A stretch of DNA of 5,011 nucleotides from Chloroflexota bacterium (lineage in GTDB: Bacteria; Chloroflexota; Anaerolineae; Fen-1058): contig JACRBO010000076.1 in NCBI GenBank assembly GCA_016219235.1, forward strand, positions 1 to 5,011, written 5' to 3'. Position 1 is the stretch's first letter. Each line of letters opens with the position of its first letter. Both the position numbers and the translations under genes were made by a program. The notes below the pieces were generated by a model. The model had not been told where the DNA came from and ran no database searches. It was given only the letters and a program-made list of their open reading frames with translations. This document shows positions 1 to 5,011 of the stretch, one piece after another.

Positions 1-329
1 ATCAGATTAAGCATATCGCCGCCGCAACCGACGCCATTCCGTTTGATGCGCCCGATGTAGAGTTAGGACACCACGACGGGCGTTGCTCGTTCGAATCGAT
101 CATGCTGAAGTACGAGTTGAAAGATCCGGGACTGGTGCGTCTGGCGAAGATCGTCCACGCCGCCGATGTGGCCGAAGACCTGGACACCGATCCGATCGCG
201 CGCGGGCTGGAGGCCATCGCCACCGGCTACAGTTTGCGCTATCCCGAAGACGAAGAGAATCTGGCGCGGCAGTTTGAAGTGTACGATGCGCTGTATGCGT
301 GGTGCCGCTTACAGGTCGCCAACGGCTGA
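1..329 (+). CDS. chrB: ChrB-family chromate resistance protein, C-terminal part (5' partial)
   Basis: The open frame enters from the left edge (first full codon at 3) and ends at TGA 327-329, giving 108 residues. The translation carries features I recognise from the Chrome_Resist/ChrB C-terminal domain: HHDGRCSFES (window residues ~24-33), a helix LVRLAKIVHAADV (~44-56), and the closing YDALYAWCRL (~94-103). ChrB proteins are cytoplasmic and take part in chromate sensing or resistance, usually next to the chromate pump gene chrA. Here the next gene is an MFS permease instead. The N-terminal part lies outside the window, so it is unknown whether a regulatory or rhodanese-like domain is fused upstream. 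The family assignment is fairly secure; a role specifically in chromate resistance is inferred from the family name only. Confidence 0.82.
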   Translation, partial: QIKHIAAATDAIPFDAPDVELGHHDGRCSFESIMLKYELKDPGLVRLAKIVHAADVAEDLDTDPIARGLEAIATGYSLRYPEDEENLARQFEVYDALYAWCRLQVANG

Positions 330-331
330 TG
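327..331 (+). promoter_or_regulatory. TGATG stop-start overlap coupling chrB and MFS gene
   Basis: The chrB stop TGA (327-329) shares its last base with an ATG (329-331) in the MFS frame. Only a weak AGG (313-315), 13 nt upstream, could serve as a ribosome site. Re-initiation by ribosomes finishing chrB is therefore the likely mode of translation. This also favours ATG 329 over the in-frame GTG at 299, which would lie inside chrB. Confidence 0.7.
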
Positions 332-1552
332 CGGTCACTCACCGCTGATGGCCGCTGGCTCTTCGTCACTCGCTTCACGCGGATGTTTGGCTACGGCTTC
401 CTGTCCGTGGTGCTGGTGTTGTATCTGGCGCAAGTGGGCCTGGCCGAAACATCGATCGGGTTGTTGTTTACCTTCACGCTGATCGGCGATACCGCGATTT
501 CCCTGTGGCTCACCACGCGCGCCGATCGCATTGGCCGCCGCCGCACATTGATGATCGGCGCGCTGCTGATGATCTTCGCCGCGGGGCTGTTTGCGCTGAC
601 GCAAGATTTTGCCGTGCTGCTGATCGCGGCCACGATCGGCGTGATCAGTCCCAGCGGCCACGAGGTCGGCCCGTTCCTCTCGATCGAACAGGCGGCGCTG
701 TCGCATATTATCCGCCCTCAGCAGCGTACATCGATCTTCGCGTGGTACAACCTGGCCGGCTCGTTTGCGGCTGCGCTCGGCGCATTGTGCGGCGGCGGTC
801 TGGCGCAAGTGCTGCAAAATAGCGGCCTGTCGCCGTTGGATAGTTATCGCGCCAACGTGATTGGCTATGGCGTGATCGGCTTGATACTGGCCGTGCTCTT
901 CACGCGCCTGTCACCGACGATTGAAGTGGATGCCCACGCGGTTTCACCCCACGCCGATTGGATCGGTTTGCATCGATCGCGGCGCGTGGTGCTCAAACTC
1001 TCGGCGTTATTCTCGCTGGATGCCTTCGCGGGCGGCTTCATCGTGCAGAGTTTTGTGGCTTACTGGTTTTACGTGCGTTTCAACACCGAACCCGCGTTAC
1101 TCGGCGCGATCTTTTTCGGCGCGAATATTCTGGCGGGCATTTCGGCGCTGTCGGCGGCGCGGCTGGCGAAGCGCATCGGTCTGATCAACACCATGGTGCT
1201 GACGCATCTGCCGTCGAACGTCTTGCTGATGCTCGTGCCGTTGATGCCCACGCTGCCGCTGGCGATTGCGCTGCTGTTGGTGCGCTACAGCATCTCGCAA
1301 ATGGATGTGCCCACGCGCCAATCCTACACGATGGCCGTCGTCGAGCCGGATGAACGATCGGCGGCGGCGGGCGTGACCGGCGTCGCGCGCACCACCGGCG
1401 CGGCGTTATCGCCGTCGATCGCGGGGGCGCTGCTGAATCAATCGGCGTTGTTGAGCGCGCCGTTTTTGATCGCCGGAGGCTTGAAGATCATCTACGATCT
1501 GCTGCTCTACCGGAGTTTCAAAGCCATCAGGCCGCCGGAGGAGCGGGTATAA
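329..1552 (+). CDS. Major facilitator superfamily (MFS) transporter
   Basis: A 407-residue inner-membrane protein with about 12 hydrophobic segments (roughly residues 11-35, 43-62, 73-92, 94-112, 137-160, 176-192, 222-247, 256-275, 285-303, 305-322, 350-370, 373-395) and a longer polar loop at ~193-220 between the two six-helix halves. The MFS motif A is ADRIGRRR (65-72) in the loop between helices 2 and 3, with a weaker counterpart RLAKRIG (278-284) in the second half. Other likely conserved pieces are SIEQAALSH (118-126) and MDVPTRQSY (325-333). It resembles drug/metabolite efflux permeases; the substrate cannot be read from sequence. Its start overlaps the chrB stop, so export of an oxyanion or metal-stress compound is a reasonable inference. 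An alternative GTG start at 299 would add 10 residues. Confidence 0.88.
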   Translation: MRSLTADGRWLFVTRFTRMFGYGFLSVVLVLYLAQVGLAETSIGLLFTFTLIGDTAISLWLTTRADRIGRRRTLMIGALLMIFAAGLFALTQDFAVLLIAATIGVISPSGHEVGPFLSIEQAALSHIIRPQQRTSIFAWYNLAGSFAAALGALCGGGLAQVLQNSGLSPLDSYRANVIGYGVIGLILAVLFTRLSPTIEVDAHAVSPHADWIGLHRSRRVVLKLSALFSLDAFAGGFIVQSFVAYWFYVRFNTEPALLGAIFFGANILAGISALSAARLAKRIGLINTMVLTHLPSNVLLMLVPLMPTLPLAIALLLVRYSISQMDVPTRQSYTMAVVEPDERSAAAGVTGVARTTGAALSPSIAGALLNQSALLSAPFLIAGGLKIIYDLLLYRSFKAIRPPEERV

Positions 1553-1553
1553 T
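1548..1553 (+). promoter_or_regulatory. Candidate -10 box (TATAAT) ahead of the GH13 gene
   Basis: A perfect TATAAT overlaps the MFS stop codon TAA (1550-1552). A transcript would start near 1560, giving a leader of about 23 nt before the GTG at 1583. No good -35 hexamer is visible at 16-18 nt spacing (the region around 1525-1530 reads catcag), and there is no extended TGn. In GC-rich DNA the match is noteworthy, but it could be chance. Confidence 0.35.
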
Positions 1554-1572
1554 TCGGGTGACATTGTTTCCC

Positions 1573-1576
1573 GGAG
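1573..1576 (+). promoter_or_regulatory. Shine-Dalgarno GGAG fixing the GTG start of the GH13 gene
   Basis: GGAG sits 6 nt before GTG 1583-1585. An in-frame TGA at 1577-1579 lies between them, so no start further upstream is possible. The ATG at 1581 is out of frame. The family-typical N-terminus (HHDGSGRYVSP) follows within the first 20 residues, confirming that GTG is the true start. Confidence 0.75.
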
Positions 1577-1582
1577 TGATAT

Positions 1583-3424
1583 GTGCCTTACAACCTCGAT
1601 TCCATTCATCACGACGGCTCGGGCCGCTACGTTTCACCGCAGGCCTTTCAACTCAACGACGAAGTGACGATTCGTTTGCGGTCTCATCCGCAGGCGCCGG
1701 TTCAGCGCATCCTGCTGCGCACCTGCCCGGACGGCGAGCAGCACTTTGCCGAGATGCGCCCGCGCGATGTGCACAACACGCTGCGCTGGTGGGAGGCGAA
1801 ACTCACGGTCTCGATGCCGACGATCGGTTATCGCTTTTTGATTTTTACCAACGAGGGCGTGTGGTGGTACACGGGCGCGGGCTTGCTGCGGCACGTGCCC
1901 ACCGATGCCGAAGACTTCAAACTGCTGGCTGACTACATCGCGCCGGACTGGGTGCGCAGCGCCGTGTTTTACCAGATTTTCCCCGACCGCTTTGCGGACG
2001 GCGATCCGGCCAGCAACGTGCGCGATGATGAATTCGTCTACGTCGGTCAGCCATCGCGCGCGCGCAAGTGGGGCGAACCGCCCTCGACGGTGCCGCACGC
2101 CGACATGGTGGAGTTTTTCGGCGGCGATTTGCCCGGTGTGGAGCAGCATCTGGACGACCTAAACGAACTGGGCGTCAACGCGATCTATCTCAATCCCATC
2201 TTCACGTCGCACAGCAATCACCGCTACGACGTGGCCGATTACGAGAATGTCGATCCGCACGTGGGCGGCAATGGCGCGCTGGCTTCACTGCGGCGCGCGA
2301 CGCGTGAGCGCGATATGCACCTGATGTTGGACATCGTGCCCAATCACTGCGGCGTTTTACATCCGTGGTTTCAGGCCGCGCTGAAAGATCCGCACGCACC
2401 CACCGCCGAATTCTTTACGTTTCAACAGCATCCGCACGACTACACCACCTGGCTGGGGGTGAAGTCTTTGCCTAAGTTGGATTATCGCAGCGCGAAGTTG
2501 CGCGAGACGATGTACGCCGGGCGCGAGGCGATCTTTCGCCGGTGGCTGCGCGAGCCGTATGCCATCGACGGGTGGCGCATCGACGTGGCGAACATGCTGG
2601 CGCGGCAGGGGGCCAATCAGCAGGGCAGCGACATCGGGCGCGGCATCCGGCAGGCGGTGAAGGACGAACGCGATACGGCGTATTTGCTGGGCGAAAACTG
2701 GTTCGACGGCACGCCGCAATTGCAGGGCGATTGCTGGGATGCGGTGATGAATTACGCGGGCTTCACGCATCCGGTGTGGTACTGGCTCAAGTTCTTCTTC
2801 GTGCGCCAGCACGCCGAGCCGTACTTCGTCGCGTCTGATCAGGCGTGGCCGACACAGGCGTTGGCCGATACGTGGCGGGCCTATCGCGCCAGTGTGCCGT
2901 GGGTCATCGCGCAGCAGCAGTTCAACTTGTTGGGCAGCCACGACACCGCGCGCCTGATTAACGTGGTCGATAGTGACATGGCGCGTAATCGATTGGCGGT
3001 GGCCTTGTTGATGACGTACCCCGGTGTGCCCAGCATTTACTACGGCGACGAGATCGGCCTGCGCGGCGATCCGCGCCAGTGCATGAACTGGGACCGATCG
3101 ACGTGGGATCACGATCTGCGCGCCTACTATCAAACATTGATTCACCTGCGCCGATCATCCTCTGCGTTGATCGACGGCGGCTTCCAAATACTTTCGATCG
3201 GCGACAACTCGATCGCCTATCTGCGGGATAGCGAGCGCGAAGCCATCATCGTCGTGGCGAATCGACAGCCTATAGCAGCCGGCGCGCTTCCGATCGCTCA
3301 CGGCGCGATCGCGGACGGCACGGAGTTCGTCGAGGTTCTCAGCGGCGCGCGTGCTACGGTGATCAACGGTCATTTGCCGTTGCCGTCGCTGCCCGTCGGG
3401 GCGTCGATCTGGCGAACACAATAA
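1583..3424 (+). CDS. malZ: GH13 maltodextrin glucosidase (MalZ/neopullulanase type)
   Basis: A 613-residue glycoside hydrolase family 13 enzyme, close to the ~605 residues of E. coli MalZ. An N-terminal beta-sandwich (about 1-110) precedes the catalytic barrel, which begins near YQIFPDRF (130-137). The conserved regions are complete: GVNAIYLNPIF (197-207), HRYDVADY (213-220), DIVPNH (250-255), LPKLD (296-300), GWRIDVANM with nucleophile Asp334, LLGEN with acid/base Glu371, and GSHDTAR with His453/Asp454. YYGDEIG (486-492) follows, and residues ~530-613 form a C-terminal beta domain. The spacing and wording around WLG..SLPKLDY and FN.L.SHDTAR match MalZ as I remember it. It has no signal peptide, so it should hydrolyse alpha-1,4-linked maltodextrins in the cytoplasm. 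Cyclomaltodextrinase or maltogenic amylase activity cannot be excluded. No sugar transporter or regulator lies nearby. Confidence 0.9.
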   Translation: MPYNLDSIHHDGSGRYVSPQAFQLNDEVTIRLRSHPQAPVQRILLRTCPDGEQHFAEMRPRDVHNTLRWWEAKLTVSMPTIGYRFLIFTNEGVWWYTGAGLLRHVPTDAEDFKLLADYIAPDWVRSAVFYQIFPDRFADGDPASNVRDDEFVYVGQPSRARKWGEPPSTVPHADMVEFFGGDLPGVEQHLDDLNELGVNAIYLNPIFTSHSNHRYDVADYENVDPHVGGNGALASLRRATRERDMHLMLDIVPNHCGVLHPWFQAALKDPHAPTAEFFTFQQHPHDYTTWLGVKSLPKLDYRSAKLRETMYAGREAIFRRWLREPYAIDGWRIDVANMLARQGANQQGSDIGRGIRQAVKDERDTAYLLGENWFDGTPQLQGDCWDAVMNYAGFTHPVWYWLKFFFVRQHAEPYFVASDQAWPTQALADTWRAYRASVPWVIAQQQFNLLGSHDTARLINVVDSDMARNRLAVALLMTYPGVPSIYYGDEIGLRGDPRQCMNWDRSTWDHDLRAYYQTLIHLRRSSSALIDGGFQILSIGDNSIAYLRDSEREAIIVVANRQPIAAGALPIAHGAIADGTEFVEVLSGARATVINGHLPLPSLPVGASIWRTQ

Positions 3425-3427
3425 TCC

Positions 3428-3481
3428 CTCATTCTCTCTGTCGCTCCGTCACTCAGTCGATGGAGCGACAGAGAGAATGAG
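3428..3481 (+). repeat. Perfect 20-bp inverted repeat (hairpin) between GH13 and DUF1786 genes
   Basis: Arm 3428-3447 is the exact reverse complement of 3462-3481, with a 14-nt spacer (3448-3461) whose ends can add three more pairs, including one G-U. It begins 3 nt after the GH13 stop and ends 4 nt before the Shine-Dalgarno of the next gene. There is no T-tract on either strand after the stem, so it is not a canonical intrinsic terminator. It could be a factor-dependent or leaky terminator, an mRNA-stabilising stem separating the expression of two genes in one transcript, or a dispersed palindromic repeat. The right arm and the bases up to the ATG form a nearly unbroken purine tract. Confidence 0.85.
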
Positions 3482-3485
3482 AGAT

Positions 3486-3489
3486 GGAG
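3486..3489 (+). promoter_or_regulatory. Shine-Dalgarno GGAG of the DUF1786 gene
   Basis: GGAG within the purine run GGAGAGAGA lies 7 nt before ATG 3497. It sits just outside the 3' foot of the 3428-3481 stem, so it stays single-stranded when that stem forms. The CTCTCT run in the left arm could in principle pair with AGAGAG here instead, but that pairing would be much weaker than the 20-bp stem. Confidence 0.65.
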
Positions 3490-3496
3490 AGAGACT

Positions 3497-4621
3497 ATGA
3501 AAATTCTGTGTGTGGATGTCGGCACAGGCACGCAAGACATTCTGCTGTACGACAGCGACAAAGAGATCGAGAACTGTTTGAAGTTGGTGATGCCTTCGCC
3601 AACATTATTGGTGGCGAAGCGCGTAAAGCAGGCCACGCGCGCGGGCGAGCCGGTCGTGTTGACCGGCGTCACGATGGGCGGCGGGCCGTGCCACTGGGCG
3701 GTGAAGGATCACGTCAAGGCCGGTTTCAAAGCGTATGCTACGACAGAAGCCGCTAAGACGTTTGACGACGAACTCGACAAAGTGGAAGCGATGGGCATCC
3801 GCGTGATCAGCGATGAAGAAGCCCACCGCCTGGACGAAGTGGAAGAGCATACGCTGCGTTTACGCGACTTCGATCTGGACATGATCCGATCGGCGTTTGC
3901 GGCCTTTGGGCTTGATCTCGAACCCGATGGACTGGCGCTGGCCGTCTTCGATCACGGTAACGCACCGGCGGGTTATTCCGATCGACAATTTCGTTTTGAC
4001 TATCTGGAGCAGCGCATCCGCGCCGAGAATCGACTGTCGGCGTTTGCGTTCAAGCGCGGTGAGTTGCCCGATCATTTGACGCGGCTGCAAGCCGTGGAAG
4101 ACACGGCGGATTTTGAAGGCGACGTATTATTGATGGACACTGCGCCTGCCGCTGTGCTGGGCGCGCTGCTCGATCCGCGCGTCAGCGAGCATCAGCAGTT
4201 GATCGTGGGCAATGTGGGCAACTTTCACACGCTGGCGTTTCGATTGGGGCCGGGCGGCATCGAGGGCGTGTTTGAGCATCACACGGGCGAGATCACGCGG
4301 GAGCAACTGGATGGTTACATCGATAAGTTGAGCGCTGGCACGTTGCAACATCGCGAGGTCTTTGACACGATGGGCCACGGGGCGCTGATGTTCGATCGGG
4401 CGGCGATAGCCGATCGGTTTGTGGCGATCGTCGGGCCGCGCCGCTCGCTCATGCGCGAATCAAGCCATCGCCCGTACTTTGCCGTGCCTTACGGCGATAT
4501 GATGATCGCGGGCTGCTTTGGTTTGCTGCGCGCCTACGCCGATCGCTATCCTGAACACGCCGAAGTTATTTTGGATTCGCTACGCGGCGGCTCGCGCCCT
4601 GCGCCGTGGGAATTGATTTGA
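3497..4621 (+). CDS. DUF1786 family protein, putative ASKHA-fold nucleotide-binding protein
   Basis: A 374-residue soluble protein that I recognise as DUF1786, a family often mislabelled 'pyruvate formate-lyase activating enzyme'. The start is ATG with a good Shine-Dalgarno. The N-terminus ILCVDVGTGTQD (3-14) looks like the phosphate-1 loop of actin/sugar-kinase/Hsp70 (ASKHA) proteins. IVGNVGNFHT (236-245) looks like a phosphate-2 loop, and DTMGHGALM (290-298) could be the adenosine segment. TMGGGPCHWAV (59-69), with Cys65 and His66, is likely a conserved active or binding site. The only cysteines are at about 5, 27, 65 and 340; there is no CxxxCxxC, so radical-SAM chemistry is ruled out. There is no signal peptide or membrane segment. 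The biochemical role is unknown; ATP binding is inference from motif shape. The stop TGA overlaps the inverted repeat that follows. Confidence 0.82.
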   Translation: MKILCVDVGTGTQDILLYDSDKEIENCLKLVMPSPTLLVAKRVKQATRAGEPVVLTGVTMGGGPCHWAVKDHVKAGFKAYATTEAAKTFDDELDKVEAMGIRVISDEEAHRLDEVEEHTLRLRDFDLDMIRSAFAAFGLDLEPDGLALAVFDHGNAPAGYSDRQFRFDYLEQRIRAENRLSAFAFKRGELPDHLTRLQAVEDTADFEGDVLLMDTAPAAVLGALLDPRVSEHQQLIVGNVGNFHTLAFRLGPGGIEGVFEHHTGEITREQLDGYIDKLSAGTLQHREVFDTMGHGALMFDRAAIADRFVAIVGPRRSLMRESSHRPYFAVPYGDMMIAGCFGLLRAYADRYPEHAEVILDSLRGGSRPAPWELI

Positions 4622-4769
4622 TCCACGAATCCACACGAATCGTCTCAAATCGTTACCACTCAGCCATTCACGTTCAAAGCGCCGTCCCCGGCGCGGGTGT
4701 TGAGCCGCCGGGGACGGCGGCCTGAGCAGTTGCCTCAAATTGGTGTTAATTCGTGTGGATTCGTGGATC
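4620..4769. repeat. Nested inverted-repeat element between convergent genes
   Basis: The outer arms 4620-4640 and 4749-4769 are perfect 21-bp reverse complements. Inside lies a separate perfect 14-bp inverted repeat (4680-4693 / 4706-4719). Each outer arm holds two copies of the heptamer CACGAAT/ATTCGTG at 10-bp spacing. The left arm supplies the last two bases of the DUF1786 stop codon. The right arm encodes exactly the last seven codons (DPRIHTN) of the minus-strand CDF gene, whose stop lies at 4746-4748 just inside it. There is no internal coding sequence and no clear target-site duplication. It resembles a non-autonomous palindromic element or a dispersed intergenic repeat. Confidence 0.8.
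4680..4719. terminator. GC-rich hairpin, possible bidirectional terminator
   Basis: A perfect 14-bp stem, CGCCGTCCCCGGCG with its complement, encloses a 12-nt loop (4694-4705), centrally placed between two convergent genes. Its position suits termination of both transcripts. Neither side is followed by a real T-run (minus-strand side CTTTG, plus-strand side GCCTGAG), so intrinsic termination by the classical mechanism would be weak. Confidence 0.5.
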
Positions 4770-5011
4770 GCTGTGGTTGTGGCCGTTGAGGTCGCAGAAG
4801 AGCAGATCGGGCTGGCAGGTGGCGCATTCGAGTTGCAGCGCGGAATGGTGAATGCTGTACTTGTCGTGCAGCATGAAGTTGATGCGCTCTTGAATGGTCG
4901 CGCCCGCGCTGATGGCGACATCGTCGGTGAGGACGTGCGCCGACAACGACCGCAAATTCTGCGTGATGCTCCACACGTGCAGATCGTGCACGCCGCGCAC
5001 GCCGTCGATGG
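4746..5011 (-). CDS. Cation diffusion facilitator (CDF/CzcD-like), C-terminal part (5' end outside window)
   Basis: The minus-strand frame runs from the right edge to TAA at 4748-4746 and shows 87 residues. IDGVRGVHDLHVWSIT near the start contains HDLHVW, the hallmark of the CDF cytoplasmic domain. SLSAHVLTDD, an amphipathic helix (ATIQERINFMLHDKY), and IHHSALQLE follow in the usual order of this ferredoxin-like dimerising domain. CDF proteins export Zn2+, Co2+, Cd2+ or related ions by proton exchange; the membrane part is off the window. The tail is unusually rich in metal ligands: ECATC...FC...GHNH. The final seven residues, DPRIHTN, come from the inverted-repeat arm at 4749-4769 and so are probably not ancestral. 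Family assignment is firm; metal specificity is not readable. Confidence 0.88.
   Translation of the reverse strand, partial: IDGVRGVHDLHVWSITQNLRSLSAHVLTDDVAISAGATIQERINFMLHDKYSIHHSALQLECATCQPDLLFCDLNGHNHSDPRIHTN

Noticed and set aside
299..328. Upstream in-frame GTG start for the MFS gene
   Set aside because: It would sit inside chrB without a ribosome site, while ATG 329 forms a textbook stop-start overlap. It remains possible but is less likely.
335..817. Minus-strand open frame of 160 codons opposite the MFS gene
   Set aside because: The translation is Gln/Arg/His-rich with no recognisable motif, and the plus strand clearly encodes membrane helices and MFS motif A.
1555..1573. Short inverted repeat CGGG...CCCG in the MFS-glucosidase gap as an operator or terminator
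   Set aside because: Only four base pairs with an 11-nt loop; expected by chance in GC-rich DNA.
1634..2149. Minus-strand open frame of 171 codons opposite the glucosidase N-terminal half
   Set aside because: No domain-like features; it overlaps the well-supported GH13 gene entirely.
2357..3145. Long minus-strand open frame (262 codons) inside the glucosidase gene
   Set aside because: It lies wholly opposite a gene with all GH13 catalytic motifs intact. Its translation is Arg/His/Ala-rich low-information sequence, typical of antisense frames in GC-rich DNA.
3497..4621. Pyruvate formate-lyase activating enzyme annotation for the DUF1786 gene
   Set aside because: No CxxxCxxC iron-sulphur motif and no radical-SAM features are present.
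4620..4769. Insertion sequence or CRISPR interpretation of the repeats
   Set aside because: There is no transposase frame, no convincing target-site duplication, and no regularly spaced direct repeats. The structure is inverted and only 150 bp long.
4580..4921. Minus-strand open frame of 113 codons over the intergenic palindrome
   Set aside because: The CDF hallmark HDLHVW and its domain are in a different minus-strand frame. This frame is a Ser/Thr/Arg-rich shadow.

Overview
The window is gene-dense, GC-rich bacterial DNA (roughly 60% GC by eye). It holds four plus-strand genes in a row and the end of a fifth, convergent gene on the minus strand. The gene set (ChrB-type chromate resistance protein, MFS permease, MalZ-like GH13 glucosidase, DUF1786 protein, CDF metal transporter) and the codon use would fit a Chloroflexota-like or other environmental bacterium. 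That placement is an inference; no marker gene is present to fix it.

Layout. 1-329: C-terminal 108 residues of a ChrB-family protein. 329-1552: an MFS transporter whose ATG overlaps the chrB stop (TGATG), so the two are very probably co-translated. 1553-1582: a 30-nt gap with a TATAAT box lying on the MFS stop codon and a good Shine-Dalgarno. 1583-3424: a cytoplasmic MalZ/neopullulanase-type GH13 enzyme starting at GTG, with all catalytic residues present. 3425-3496: a 72-nt gap largely filled by a perfect 20-bp hairpin, followed at once by a purine-rich Shine-Dalgarno. 3497-4621: a DUF1786 protein with an actin-like (ASKHA) nucleotide-binding look and no radical-SAM motif. 4620-4769: a nested inverted repeat (21-bp outer arms, 14-bp inner hairpin) that fills the space between convergent genes and enters both. 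4746-5011 (minus): C-terminal 87 residues of a CDF (CzcD-like) divalent-cation transporter.

Function. ChrB plus the coupled MFS pump form a plausible oxyanion/metal-response pair, and the CDF transporter adds a second metal-efflux function nearby. The glucosidase and the DUF1786 protein could belong to the same transcript, but the sequence does not link them functionally to metal handling.

The most notable non-coding signals are the two perfect palindromic structures at 3428-3481 and 4620-4769, and a strong excess of the hexamer CGATCG (about 20 copies by eye), occurring in all three codon phases. There is no sign of a tRNA, rRNA, CRISPR array or transposase gene.
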